Below are positions 23,537 through 34,949 of a stretch of 64,000 nucleotides of DNA, piece by piece. Within the stretch, counting starts at the first letter, position 1, and every line of letters begins with the position of its first letter. The notes under the pieces were generated by a model that saw only the letters and a program-made list of their open reading frames with translations, had not been told where the DNA came from and made no database searches. The translations under genes were made by a program, and so were the position numbers. The DNA is from Seiridium cupressi (lineage: Eukaryota; Ascomycota; Sordariomycetes; Amphisphaeriales; Sporocadaceae): positions 248,001-312,000 of the forward strand of contig JARVKI010000003.1 in NCBI GenBank assembly GCA_036674765.1, in the 5' to 3' direction.

Positions 23537-25509
23537 CTAACCAGAACCGACAGCGCTGTTTGATGCACGACGCTGATCATGGGATCCGGGGATCGATGTC
23601 TCGGGGAGCGGCTGTTGAGCCAGACCCGCGGCAGCATTACTGGCATTTCTTCGTAGCCCGCCGGCCTTGAGTGACCGAGCTCGTTGGTATGTCCTCTCGA
23701 TTTCATACTCGATCGCGCACCTGATACGCAATGCGCATATAGCAGGCCAGACGCTGCGTTCGCCCCGAAGGATCCAATAGTCGAGCGTTTCTCGCGTGGG
23801 CGTCTCGAGCAGACGGACAAAGTCTGACGCTGACACTTTAGGAACAAACGTCAGGTTGGCCCCGGGTATTTCCTCGTCAACCAGAAATCGCCGAATACTA
23901 GCCGGTAGTAAGCCCAGTGTATCGAGTTGTCTAAGCCGATGCCGAGTTTCCAGCCCGACCATACGAATGATGTTCCCGGTGATCTGGGCTCGTCTGTGCC
24001 GCGCGGCGAACAATGACGGGCCGTGCATGTCTGACTCCAGAAACGGGATCAAGTAGGGTCTGGCTTGTGAGACAATGAAGTGGTTCACATTGAACAGCTG
24101 TGCGATGCGAGCCAGGGGGCTTTTGCGATCCTTGCTCGCGTTGGATGAAGACGAGGTATAATGACGGAACGTATGCGCCGGCGCCCAGGGGACAATATTC
24201 CCGTTGACATCCTTGCATAGGACGGTTGTCCCTCGGCTTCCATAAAGAGTGGGAGTCGAAGCATTCGAGGCCACGGCGGCAGTCCATATCAACTAAGGCG
24301 AGAATTAGAATCACGGTATTGCGTTATCGCGGTAGTCTCTGAGACTTACCACGTTGGGTGCCGTGACATAGTTCAGCAGCGTGGGCACTCCACCCTGCCC
24401 TTCGTAAGCGACTGTGATATTGAGTATCCTTTTGCTACGGTTAAACGCCTCCTCAAATGTCAAATCACCAACGTTGGCCTTGACACATTCTTCTAGCACC
24501 TTGACGTCGAGAAAGTATCCTTCCCTCCAGAATCTTTTCACGCGGCGCAACAAGGTTTCCCAGCTGTATTCGACCGTTTGCTTTCCGGTCTGCTGGCCAT
24601 GATGCGCATGTGCCTCGAAAGCTGAGAGGTCGATCCCTTCTCCCGTCAATATACGAGGCAGTTCGTCCTCGGTATGAATTGCGACCAAACTAGCAATCAA
24701 GGCTCCTGTAGCTGTGCCCGTGATAATGCGAGGGAGAAGCCCCCTGAGGAACAGCGCCTTGACGACGCCCAAGTGACAGAGGCCAAAGATTGCCCCGCCC
24801 TGCAGGACCAGTGTGGTCCGGCCAAACGCCTGCCTGGCATCATGCAGAAAGTTCAACTTGCGTTGAGTAGAAATACTGGGCTGGGGTCCTCCGCCGATCT
24901 CGGCCACGGGAGCAGAGGTGGTGGTCGCTTGCGCGTTGATCTCCTCGATTGCCACCACAACCTGAGCAATGTACTCGTCAATCAGGTATTTTGTGCCTGC
25001 AAAAGAGCGGTTGTACAGCTTTGGTGACGTGATGTTGCCGAGGTTGCGAACGAGGCCGGCACGGACAAGGTCAATAAGTGCTTGAAGATCTCCGGCTTCC
25101 CGAGCCATGGTCAAAGATTCGAAGCGTCGGTGGATCAAGGTCCAATCGTAAGAGGTGGAAGTGACATCGTTGCGCCTGTCGAGCAGGCAGCGTTAGCTAC
25201 AACGAGGCCGACGGGGGCATGGCGAAGAAGGTTAGTGATGGACTGACCACAGATTCAGCTGCTTGATGTTGTCTAGGTGCAGGGCGGCATGTTCCCAGTC
25301 CTCGTAGACTTCGGCATTACGGAGTGCGTCGAGCCAGTCGTCGAGGATGCTTTTCGATTTCCACCAACTAGCAAACTTCTGTGCTCCGGGTCAGCTGGGG
25401 ACTACGCAAGAGCGGGACGGACCATGCTGACTCTGATCCAAAATAGCACGACCTCGAGCAGCAATGACGATACTGCCCACAAGACCCCCAGTGTCCCCGT
25501 CGCGGCCAT
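23537..25509 (-). CDS. Patatin-domain protein of the TGL3/4/5 (DUF3336) type, predicted catalytically inactive
   Basis: Minus-strand exons are 25509-25423, 25378-25248, 25175-24350 and 24292-23537, giving 599 residues. The introns are 44, 72 and 57 bp. The N-terminus (about residues 5-25) is hydrophobic and likely membrane-associated. The DUF3336 region follows (DWLDALRNAEVYEDWEHAA). The patatin core then has the glycine-rich oxyanion loop LQGGAIFGLCHLG and the conserved LFNVNHFIVSQARPYL segment. The family normally uses a Ser-Asp dyad in GxSxG and DG[GA/S] to hydrolyse triacylglycerol or lysophospholipid at lipid droplets. Here the elbow reads GTATG, with Ala228 where Ser belongs, and the expected Asp-Gly position reads Asn399-Ala400. 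The fold looks intact with no frameshift, so a non-enzymatic role is more likely than decay. Whether the changes typify a fungal subfamily cannot be settled from one sequence. Confidence 0.92.
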
Positions 25510-26479
25510 CCTTTAGAAGAAGATCAAGATGCTATTTACTCGCGAGGTGATTGCAGAGGGAGCGGGCTGGACGTCTGATTAAAGCCGCGCAATGGAAAGA
25601 ATGCCGTGCGCCATCATGGGACTTTGAGCGGACACAAGACTCCAATATGATAGTGATATGTCAGGAGTCAAGCAACAGCGTGGTGTGAAAGTCTGAGCTC
25701 TCACAGAACGTAGCGTATGTAGACTTGAGTGCAGCGTGACGAGGTGTGTAAAGGCAATGCAATGGGTGGCATGTGAAAGTGCAAGCTCGCCCTGCCACAG
25801 CTGCACAGCGGATATGGACCCCTGTCTTCCCCACAGTGGAGTTGATGTAATGTATGTGTACATGTAGCTGCAGCATCGCCTGGGGACAGAAGTGGGCACT
25901 CGGCTCGGCACAGGGCAGCATGTATCTGGGTTACCCAATTTACATAGGATGCATAGTATCAGACGAGCATGAGCCGGGCTGGATACTTGCAGTGTCTTTC
26001 ACTCATGCTCCATCACGCATCATACACATATCACAAGTCTAAATCTGAACTGTACGGGAGACCATCATCTATGCTGTGAGATTTGCAATGCCGCACAAGA
26101 CATGTTGTCTTTGCATAGGGCATCTACATAAGCCCTGGCTGGAGGGTACCAATTCCGTAATTTCCTCAGATACCATGATGGTGCGTCCACCCAATATATT
26201 CAATGCTAGCCGAGTCTGGACGATTGGGAGCTGATTATGGTCGAGCCAGAAAGCGCCCCCGTAACTGGCTCTCCGACTACTCCTGTGTCCCGGGTGCTAG
26301 ACCGGGTCCTCAGTATCGCAGGTATCAATTGTCACTGATTGTGCTGACTTGAACGCCGTGCCACCAACGCAATCACAGATATGGGACGTCTCTCACCATC
26401 TTGGCTAGTGCTCCGCGAAAGTCACACAGCTTAATAGCAGGAGCTGTCATGTCAAACCACTGTCATGCAGATTGCGGGA
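25510..26479. other. Intergenic between patatin-domain gene and LEO1
   Basis: About 1 kb holding the upstream region of the patatin-domain gene (-) and the 3' flank of LEO1 (-). No coding gene is supported. Confidence 0.5.
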
Positions 26480-27821
26480 TCACTCATCGTCGTCGTCATC
26501 CACGATGTTGCGTCTGCGACTTCGGCTTTGCTCCGCGGCAGTTGGTGCATCGAGGTCGTCCAAATCAGCATCAGCATCCGCATCCTCCTCTTCGGCCTCT
26601 GTTGGCTTTTGCCGCTTCGATCGTGGTGCCTCATCCTCGTCCTCTTCATCGTCATCGTCATCGTCGAGGATATCCTCTTCATCCTCCTCCTCCGCAAAAC
26701 TACCTTCTTCGTCGCTGGGTGCAATAAAGTCATCCTCGTGATCATAGTCCTCATTGCGTCCACGTCCAGCAGGAAGATCATCGTCAGAATCATATTCTGG
26801 GCGATGCTTCTTGGGGCGCGAAGCACCAGGTTGTCCCCTCTTCCGTGGACCACCGGCACCCCTCCTACCGCCTTCGAGATCACCGATCGACAGCCCTCCA
26901 CTCCGGTACCCCCCAGTGCGGTTGTCCAGCCTTGCTGCGGCATTATCTCGCCTGCGCTGGGCTTTCATGCGCTCCTTCTCCGCCAATTCGGCCTCCTTCC
27001 GCTGCAGTTCCGGATCCCTGGTTGCGATGAAGATGTTATCCGCACTCTTGGTCTTGCTCCGAGCCACTGCCTGCATGCGACTTGCCAGCATAGCGACCGC
27101 GTCATCCTGGATATTTCTGTTCGGCAAGACGGTGTATTGTTCCGAGACGTGCCCCATAGTGACCAAAAGATTGCTGGAGAGATGGGCTGCGGCAGCATAG
27201 TAGTGTGCGTCCTGAATTGCCTGGTATGGCTTGTCGCTCGGGGGAGCTAGCATCTTTTTCTGAATCTCGTAGTGCTCACCACCCACTGAAAGGGTAATGG
27301 AGCCGTCACTCCACCGATAAACCAGCGCATTGCTCTTGAGCTTGCCGGTTTCGGGATCTCGCTGGTACCGAATGACGCCCTTGGGGTTGTCGCTCCTGGT
27401 GTTTTCTTGATCCCATTCGGTCGGCTCGAATGTGTCGGGCTTGTACTCTTCAGCGGCGAGGCGCAGGAAGTTGGGAGGCCTCAAAGATCGTAGCTGATAT
27501 GCCGTTAGTATCGCACCAAAGGAGGGGTACCCGAATCTTCGTGCATCATGGACTTACTGTGCCATCCTTGCTTTTCGGGGCTCTATGTCGGTAGAGCGGA
27601 ATGTTCATGACGAGCCTATTCTTGACTTCGACATCCTGCTCATCTACATCCATGTCATCGTTGTACCTATGCTCACGGGCGTCCTCCTCAGAGGCCAAAT
27701 CCCCGTCGCTCAGAGCGCGCTCATTGTCGGACTGAGGGTTGTCAATGTCATCACCCCCGTCGCCGAACAGGTCATCGACTTCATCGCCGGCAATGTCAAC
27801 GGGATCCTCTGAGTCTGACAT
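26480..27821 (-). CDS. leo1: LEO1, Paf1 complex subunit
   Basis: Exons 27821-27558 and 27493-26480 give 425 residues. The 64-bp intron has a CTAAC branch site. The acidic N-terminus (MSDSEDPVDIAGDEVDDLFG) is typical of Leo1. The Leo1 domain covers about residues 90-280 with RPPNFLRLAAEEYKP, the NALVYRWSDGSITLSVGGE strand pair, and SEQYTVLPNRNIQDD. A helical Arg/Lys-rich stretch follows, then a long Asp/Glu-rich tail ending NIVDDDDDE. Family role: as part of the Paf1 complex on RNA polymerase II, it supports elongation and histone modification in the nucleus. It is divergently transcribed from MOB2. Length and architecture are normal for filamentous fungi. Confidence 0.95.
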
Positions 27822-28661
27822 GTTAACGTGTGTGACCGATGTGTCGCTGACAGTGGATCGACAACTGATGTGCTGGATGGGAAGACGCAGAGGCTGTATT
27901 CGGCGCGTTCGTGGCGCGTTGAGCTTTGTTGAGCTTTTCGGCGACCGCGAGGCTGGAGCTTGGCTACCTTCCAGATGGAATTTCAATGGAGAGGTGTAAG
28001 AGGCTGAGATGGGGTGGCCAGCCCCACTGGCTACGTACACTAATGCTGGCTGAAATGCCCCTAAGGTAGGCCTGGCCCGGGCGTCTTGGTTCTGTCTTTA
28101 GCGGCCGAGTCAGTGGGCCCTCCACCAGGAAGACCTTCGAGTGCAGTAAGCCAGGCAGGGTTGAGGAGCAATGGCTCTAGCGTCAATATTTCCGCACTCT
28201 GATTATAGAACTCATGATCATGGTGATAACTTTTATGCACTCTGCCTTGGTATCAGGACTGCAAGTGCGTCTCTGTCCTGTAGCTCGTGCAAAGAACAAC
28301 TGCTGAATTTGACAGGTTCGCCTGCTGGAAGTGAACCTTGAAACCCCTAGACCGCTGGCTCGTGCGGCTAGTGGACCGAAGCGGTTAGTGGCTTTGTCGA
28401 TACCTCCTTTCCTTCTTCACCTTGACGTTTGGGCTCTCAAGACCACTGGTGGTTTCGCAGATATCAGATCACGTTTACTTGGTCCACGCCTTGTCGCTCT
28501 TCTCACTTGCCCTTTCCCTGATTCTGCAACCTCAGTATCCCTTAAGGTCGTGATAGTCGTCCTCCGCCATCTGTCCCCAGGACCGTCCTGCCCTCGTACC
28601 GCCCTCCCTCCTTTAGCCCCTCGCTCAGCGGCGCATTTTCTGGTGCAGAGAACCGGCAAGC
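27822..28661. promoter_or_regulatory. Divergent promoter region, LEO1 / MOB2
   Basis: An 840-bp interval between the two divergent start codons. It must contain both promoters and 5' leaders. The MOB2-proximal part (28,390-28,660) is pyrimidine-rich. No individual factor site is claimed. Confidence 0.6.
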
Positions 28662-30597
28662 ATGTCGAACCTTTTCTCGGGGATGTAAGTATCATGCTGT
28701 TTCATAACATTTCCATTGAGAGTTGTATTGGGATTCGACAGGGAAGCGCTCGGTGGCCGCCCGCCCCTACATTGCATTCATGCTAGGTTCACCGACTCGG
28801 GATTGAGTGCAGCTGGTGCCTAAGGCTTCAAGTGAGGCTTGCCACCAGTCCCTTACCTCGGGCTGAAGCCACACATACTCCTACAATTGCAACCGAGGAC
28901 CGTTCCGAGTTTCGGCAATCTATACCACCAGAAGAATCATCAAAAAGCTTGTGGCAAAGGTGTGCGACCATAGCGGGGTAGTTGTACCGCATCTACGACC
29001 AGACCAGATCGTGAAAGTTATCGTCGGTACAACAACAAGGGGCCGGAGACTGCAACCCTCAAGCTGTCACAGCTTCTGCTGGTTTCGCTGCTTGGCTTTC
29101 GCCCTTGCTTGCAAAATACCTGGTCTTTTGGGTTCCCTGAGAGTTTACGATCTGCTCTTGGTCAACTCCAGAACGGCTCTGCTTACAGTCGGTGCTATTA
29201 CCCGGCTTAGGCAATTGCTGTGCTTTCCCGGTGGTATGCAACCTACTGCGAAAGTTTGAAGCCACTTGCATGGCCGACGAGCATTGCGAAGTGACATTGC
29301 CAAATTGGCCAAATATTGGCAGATGTTCTGGCAGCAGTTTCAGGCTTGCAGGTTGCCGTTCGTTCGGCTTAAATTCTCGAGCTAGTCAAGTGGCTCCTCA
29401 TCACGTTGTGCTTTCTACAGCAACGAGGCGCACACGTTCCTCCGCTTCAGAAGCCAAGACATGGACTGACTTCATCCTACAGTAACGCTCGTTTCAGAGG
29501 GACAGCGGCGAAAGCCCCTGGCCAGAAGAGCCCGGTCACGACAAGCAGTGGTCAGCCCAGCTCTCCTACCACTCTGTCTCAAGGCAACCAATCATCTACC
29601 AGTCTTGCAGCTCCCAAGATCCCACCGCTTCCAAGCTCTCCATCTTTAGCCATGGATGATTCGGCCGTGGCAGCCTCAGGGGCGAATGGCGACGATGCTC
29701 TCAACTCTTACCATCTCCCCCGTCCATTGCCTTTGTGGCTGAATCCATCATATGCCAAACACATTGTCAAGGGCAACTTCATGACTCTAAGTGCAAGGCC
29801 CAAAACAGTCGACCCAGGTGAATGGATCGCCCACCAAGGTGAGGAGAACAAAACGTCTGTCCATCGTTGGCTCCCTCTAATGCTGTATAGTTGTCGAGCA
29901 CTATCGTAACTTGTGGAACTTTGTGCGGGTCATACACGAGAAAGATGAGGATGGCAGCACCATCTGCAATGCCACTACATGCCCAAGAATGTCTGCTGGA
30001 GCGTGAGTCCAATGCACAGTCCACATGCCTATGCTTCGTGACTAACAGGATAGTAATCACTCCTTCACCTGGCTTAACTTCAAGAGGGAGCCCGTCGAGC
30101 TTCCAGCCTATGAGTACATCACCTTGATGCAGCGGTGGATTTCGGGCAAGATTGACGATACAAACATCTTTTCTACGGACTCCAATGGCGTATCCTTTGC
30201 GCACAACCCCCAAATCACAACGTCGCCTCTTTCGCAACTCAGCAGCCCGGGCGACAGAGACTGGGTTGGAAAGCGAAGTGGGTTTCCCGAGAACTTCCTC
30301 GAAGTCTGCCAGACCATATTCCGTCAGATGTTCCGGGTGTATGCCCACCTCTATTGGGCCCACTTCATTGACCCCTTCTACCACCTCAACCTCGAAAAGC
30401 AGTTGAACAGTTGCTTCTCACACTTTGTGCTTACAGCTTGTGCTTTGGATATGCTGAAGCCCCAAGAGCTCGAGCCCATGCAACCGCTCATTGATCTGTG
30501 GGCAGCCAACGGAACATTCCCTCCCGGTTCCAAGGCTTACGACTACGCAAATCACAAAGCCGGCGATAGGTTGATGCAACTGGGCACTGCCGCATAA
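28662..30597 (+). CDS. mob2: MOB2-type NDR kinase activator (Mob1/phocein family)
   Basis: Exons 28662-28684, 29483-29838, 29891-30002 and 30054-30597 give 344 residues. The introns are 798, 52 and 51 bp, and phases match throughout. The start MSNLFSGI is typical of fungal Mob2. A Ser/Pro-rich linker follows, then the Mob fold. That fold includes WIAHQVVEHYRNLWNFVRVIHE, the zinc-site region CNATTCPRMSAGANHSFTW, and the late histidine region (YAHLYWAHF and SCFSHFVL). Known role: Mob2 binds and activates the NDR kinase (Cbk1/Orb6/COT1) for polarity and hyphal tip growth. The first intron is unusually long for this window. The acceptor for the last exon is the second AG after the branch site (30,053), chosen because only it keeps the frame and the conserved ANHSFTW. 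Confidence 0.92.
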
Positions 30598-31347
30598 ACC
30601 AGAGCACTTGCTTGCATGAATGGCGTGCGCTTGCTTGTTTCTTGGTTTCTGGTCTGAACGGGGCAGAAGAAGAGACGAATCTATTCTAGCTTGGAAAGGG
30701 GGGCAGCAGTGCCCGCCATGACCCAGGCACGACTCTCCTGCGAGTCTAGTCGATGCAGCCTAGTCGCTCTTTGGTACGGGGCGAGTATGGCCGAAGGACG
30801 CTGGACAGCGGCATCCGTGGGAACACCGTCCTCTCTTATATTAGGGACTGGATTGAGAAGATCGTGCCAATTTATTCGAGAAACAGCTCTGCATATAGAA
30901 ACCGCGACACCAGTTCTGTCTCGTGCAATTCCCTAGCTCACACCCGTGTGACCAATGTTATCTATGGAAATAGGCACAAATGTGATGTCCTGATTTTGTC
31001 AGAATTTGTCTCATAAGCTGAAGAAAAAATAAAAAATAAACCGCGCTATCGTATGTGCAGGGGCGCTCACCAGAGGGCGGCGGATAGTGCTGAATGAACC
31101 CAACAATCAATGTGCCCCGCAACTTGCCGCGCCCGGCTCTGAGCTATTTCGAGCTCAACGTCAAGAACAGTGTTTGCGACACTTGAACACTCACTCTCAT
31201 CACCTTGGTTGGAAAAATGAGTATGATAAGCCCCGTTTCTTTTCAGCCCAAGCTTTAGGGTCACTGCCCAAGATTGAACCCATTTCAACCGCTATATATT
31301 GAATTAAAGGCTGTGGCGGGCATTGTGGTGGACGCCTCGCCTCAAGC
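30598..31347. other. Intergenic, MOB2 3' flank
   Basis: It holds the 3' region of MOB2 and the upstream region of the PSI-type gene. No additional gene is supported. Confidence 0.5.
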
Positions 31348-32011
31348 ATGAACAATACCACGACATGGTCATTGGCGTACGAAAGCGATCCGCACTTCCG
31401 GCGGTGTTGGAGGTTACAAAGCTGCGGTGATTGCATAAGGGACGAGCCGGATTGTAGTTGGTGCCCATTTGTAGGTCTCAATTTCAAGCCTAAAAAGCTG
31501 TCTTCTCTCATTGTGTTCTCTAACAAATTGCTATTCATGGGCCACTTTCTTTTCCATTTTCCATTTTTAAACCACGTTCTCTCGTTCAGTACCCTGACGG
31601 TTCCCACTGACAACGACAACACAACAGTCCTGGACTTGTGTGCCCAACCCATATCGCATCCCTTTCTTGAAGCCAGCATGGGACGGTGACGATACCTGCC
31701 CACACTGGGCGGAACGGTGGGAGATCCGAACAAGGCCGCTCGGCTGCCAGGTCTCAACGATCACGACGTTGACATCCATCGTGAGCATCGTGGGAACAAT
31801 CGGGTTCTTCCTGTTGCTATTCTTGGCCGTGTGGTTGGTGAAGAGGGTTGTCCGATTTGTAAGGGCCGGTGGGTTCCAAAGATGGAGAGAAACGTTGCGC
31901 ACGGGTTGGGGGAGAGCAATAGGATCCGGGAGTGCTGTCAAAGATCATCCGGGTCGAGCGCACAGTAATGGTACTGATATTGGCGAGAGGGAACGATTGC
32001 TGCCCTCATAG
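31348..32011 (+). CDS. PSI/plexin-like cysteine-rich single-pass membrane protein
   Basis: Exons 31348-31470 and 31628-32011 give 168 residues; the intron is 157 bp. The short N-terminal domain has the cysteine pattern of fungal PSI-domain proteins: RCWRLQSCGDCI, then DCSWCPF, then SWTCVPN across the splice, then CPHWAERWEIRTRPLGCQ. One hydrophobic segment follows (STITTLTSIVSIVGTIGFFL onward, about residues 90-120), then a basic cytoplasmic tail. There is no classical cleaved signal peptide, so the membrane segment may act as the anchor; an upstream exon cannot be excluded. The biochemical role of the fungal family is not known to me. It is convergent with the molybdopterin synthase gene, with only 58 bp between stop codons. 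Confidence 0.83.
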
Positions 32012-32069
32012 AGAGCCCGACGGTGTCAAAGGCATGTAACAAATGCATTTACTACGACATATTGGGACT

Positions 32070-32357
32070 TCAACCAGAGCTGACGGGAGGAATGATGGCC
32101 ACTTCATCGCCTTCTTTGATCACAACCTGGTTCGGGTCTTCCGCATTGGCAGACACATCGGCATATTCAAGATTGACAGTCACAAGGGCGGAGTCCAGAA
32201 TCTTGGCCTTGATGCCCTGATGTTTTCCCTCTAGCATGTCAAAGAGTTTACTGATAGGCAAAGGCGCCTGGAAGGACTCGTATTCTCTGGCAGTGAATGA
32301 GCCGGCACTTGCGAAGTAAAGAACGTTGAAGTGTCCCGGGGGAGGCTTGGGAACCAT
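32070..32357 (-). CDS. cnxG: Molybdopterin synthase small subunit (MOCS2A/CnxG, MoaD-like)
   Basis: A single exon of 95 residues with a beta-grasp, ubiquitin-like fold. It begins FNVLYFASAGSFTAREYE, has the helix LPISKLFDMLEGKHQGI, and ends DEVAIIPPVSSG. Family role: the C-terminal glycine is adenylated and thiocarboxylated, and donates sulfur to precursor Z to form molybdopterin, the cofactor needed for nitrate reductase and other molybdoenzymes. The last two residues are Ser-Gly instead of the Gly-Gly common in bacterial and human proteins; the functional terminal Gly is present. The length is normal. Confidence 0.92.
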   Translation of the reverse strand: MVPKPPPGHFNVLYFASAGSFTAREYESFQAPLPISKLFDMLEGKHQGIKAKILDSALVTVNLEYADVSANAEDPNQVVIKEGDEVAIIPPVSSG

Positions 32358-33061
32358 GACGGCTGTAGCTCGCGAGAGTATGAAACCTAGTCAACCGAAT
32401 GTTAGCTCGTTGCTTCGACAAAGAAGTGCAGAGAAATCAGGTGGTGGAATGTTGCGTCAGAGATCTTGGTGATAATCGAGAACATCAGAAATGTCAGGTA
32501 ATACATGCTTTTAATTACATCACAGCAACAGAGGGGTAATAAAGGAGAGTCAAGGTAACTTACCAAACGGTGCGAAGTTGTATTTGTGGTGAGGTTGAAA
32601 GATTGGAAGAAGGCTGTTGGGGAAAATCTTTCCCGCAGAAAAATATAGTAGCTAGAGCAGGTCAGGTGACCTACCTTTATAGTTGGGTGGGTTCCGAGCT
32701 CTGGAAAAGAAAGGCCCATGTCAAAAATGGATCGAGAACAGGTTCTGACATGTTGAAATAGGACGAATTGTGCATGTTTATGATCGCCTGGAAAGAGTGC
32801 CAGCCACTATGTCGTCGAACAGTCACCACACAAAGAATCGGCGTGGGCTGGGGTATGAAACTTTCTGGCATTAAAATAGCAGAATTTCCCAGGGCCCAGT
32901 GACTCCTCTACCAAAAGAGAAATCCGAATGCGCAGTACGATGGCCCTTTTGCCGTGATATTGTGGCAATATTTTCCGAAGTCCCTTGACCGAATGCTTAT
33001 TGTGCCATGTCTCCAACGCCGCTCATCGCCTTCGTCATCCACCTTGAACACATTTCCTCGT
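32358..33061. other. Intergenic, upstream of molybdopterin synthase gene
   Basis: It carries the promoter and leader of the molybdopterin synthase gene (-) and the 3' flank of RPS28 (-). A spliced 5' leader is possible near 32,390-32,570 but not demonstrable. No further gene is seen. Confidence 0.5.
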
Positions 33062-33439
33062 TTATCGGAGTCTTCTGGCCTCACGTTCGGACTCAAGCAG
33101 GCACAGGATGTCGTCCTCGCGGACTGTGATATCACAAGTTAGTCTAGCTGGTCTGCCACAAGCTGCCTCGCGCCACAGTGTCTATCGGTTCGGAGGATTC
33201 GTGGGCTGCTTGTGACTGATCGTACCTGGTCCCTTGACGTTTCGGATAATGCTACGGGTCTGGTCGTCCATGAACTCAACGCGAACCTGGGTGACACCAC
33301 CACGGGATCCTAATTATTGTCAGCAGCCGTTCCAGCCATGCTCCGCGCCAAAATGCCGTGCGCTCCAGTGGTTCGTACCAGTTCGGCCCAGGACACGGGT
33401 GACCTTGACAAGCTTGACGGGTTGCTTAGCGGAATCCAT
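33062..33439 (-). CDS. rps28: 40S ribosomal protein S28 (eS28)
   Basis: Exons 33439-33379, 33309-33226 and 33123-33062 give 68 residues, the normal eS28 size. The introns are 69 and 102 bp. Nearly the whole protein matches the family: start [20 protein letters not shown], then [16 protein letters not shown], then [17 protein letters not shown] at the terminus. It is an OB-fold protein of the small subunit near the mRNA exit and decoding region. Both introns split glycine or valine codons (phase 1), typical of short spliced ribosomal protein genes in filamentous fungi. Confidence 0.97.
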
Positions 33440-34071
33440 CTTGGCGGTGAAGATGCGTGGACGAAGATGAATTCGATAGGAGAGTGTAGAGTGCGAAAGC
33501 TGGTCTGCGCGATAGAGTCGTCAAGGTGAGGATGGAGGATCGCGAATTGGTAAGTGGGTTGGACCAAGCAGATTGCAGCTGGGGTTTTTTGGCATTCACC
33601 AGAATTTCGTGCGAAAAAAGTGCCCCGCCAATGGGAGCTCGGGAGGGCGACGCCAGCTGGCCGACAACTGTGGAGCCGCTCAAGTTAGCAAGTGTTAGCA
33701 GCCTTGTATAGGGGATGGTCACTACTTGCCGAACATTGATATGTGTACAGCTCCCAATCTTCCCTTTAGACTCTACTCGCCCGTTCTCAATATCACTAGC
33801 GTCTATTGAGGGATACCTTTAGAGGTCTACAACACGATCCTTCCTAGCGTAAACAGACATTTTCAGAGTGTTGCTGATGACCAAGTCAGGTTTCATCTGC
33901 TAATACGTACAATCTTATGTTTTACAAAGTCAACCAGCATCACATCATCTTTCAACCAAATTATCTTCTGACTTGGGATTTTTGGATACTTGTTGATGAT
34001 AGCTCCAAGTAATTATGAAATCCTAGAACATTTGCCTTCTTCCGTAATACAGCACGTCGTTCTTACTCCCG
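33440..34071. promoter_or_regulatory. RPS28 upstream region
   Basis: 632 bp upstream of RPS28 (-), also containing the 3' end of the neighbouring minus-strand gene. It should hold the ribosomal-protein promoter. No specific element is assigned. Confidence 0.45.
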
Positions 34072-34949
34072 CTATCCCGATTTCATTGGCAATGGTGGTC
34101 TAGAGCCTGCCAGCCTATAGTCTGGACTCTCCATTTCAAGCACCATTGACTGTGTCGTGCTTTTCAGCTCGCTCACATACTTTTGAGATGCGTGCTGAGG
34201 CCGATTGTACGGCCAATACTCCAGCTCTGCTGTGGGCTCATACTTCCGAGCTCTCCCGAACAGAAACCACATAAATCCCATGAGCGCCATTGTGCATACG
34301 CTGGCCCCAATAGCCATTCCTGGTTTCGCTCCGGTGGATATTTCAGTTGGCTCGGAATTTGAGGCGTCAGCATTTTGGGGGTATGATGAAGCGGTCGGCG
34401 TGGGTGGAGATGTTGCAGAGCTTGGGTTCGTAGAGGGCTTATCCGTTACGGCATCCGGACTTGACGATGTGGTTGTGGTGCTGACGAGATCCGAACTCGC
34501 AAACCTCACCCGGATTGTATTCGCGTTCATGCCATTCGTCACAATCGTCTCGATGATTGTTTCTTGCGCCGCGTTGAGATCCGTCAGTCATCGTGACATC
34601 TTCTCCAATAGTATTGACACATTTGAAATAACCGCCGTCGCACGAATAGCTCCTAAGGTGGCACGTTTTGTGTTAGATGCCGCCTATACTGCTACTATGC
34701 AACCAGGGAGGCTTACTCGGGGCAACAGTCATAAACCACCTCACCAAGTATCAATAGACTGGTTGGCGAGCATGCGCTAGCATAGCCTTGTGGACATTGC
34801 GCTGGCGAGACTGTTGCGCCTAATGCCACCGGAAAGCATCGCGGGCCGTCCGGGTTGCCGACGACAAAGGCCCGGGATAATATCATCGGGCGGCGTAGTG
34901 ACCCAGTCTGCGTAGAACAAGATGACGGGATATCTAGAGAGCATAGCAT
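34072..34949 (-). pseudogene. Frameshifted cysteine-rich membrane-anchored protein
   Basis: The pieces on the minus strand resemble the fungal family with a secreted Cys-rich head, a Ser/Thr-rich stalk and one membrane helix. The upstream exon (about 34949-34717) contains GPRCFP, CPQGYASAC and DCCPE. A 64-bp intron (34716-34653) joins it in frame to SYSCDGGYFKCVNTIGEDV. The continuation with the stalk and the membrane helix (IGASVCTMALMGFMWFLF) lies in a different frame, and the switch falls near 34,585-34,595. No intron of plausible size fits between. One surplus base (or two missing) explains it, from either mutation or a sequencing error. The true N-terminus is uncertain: the ATG at 34,949 is used here, though the frame is open to 35,102 and an upstream signal-peptide exon may exist. 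Confidence 0.5.
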
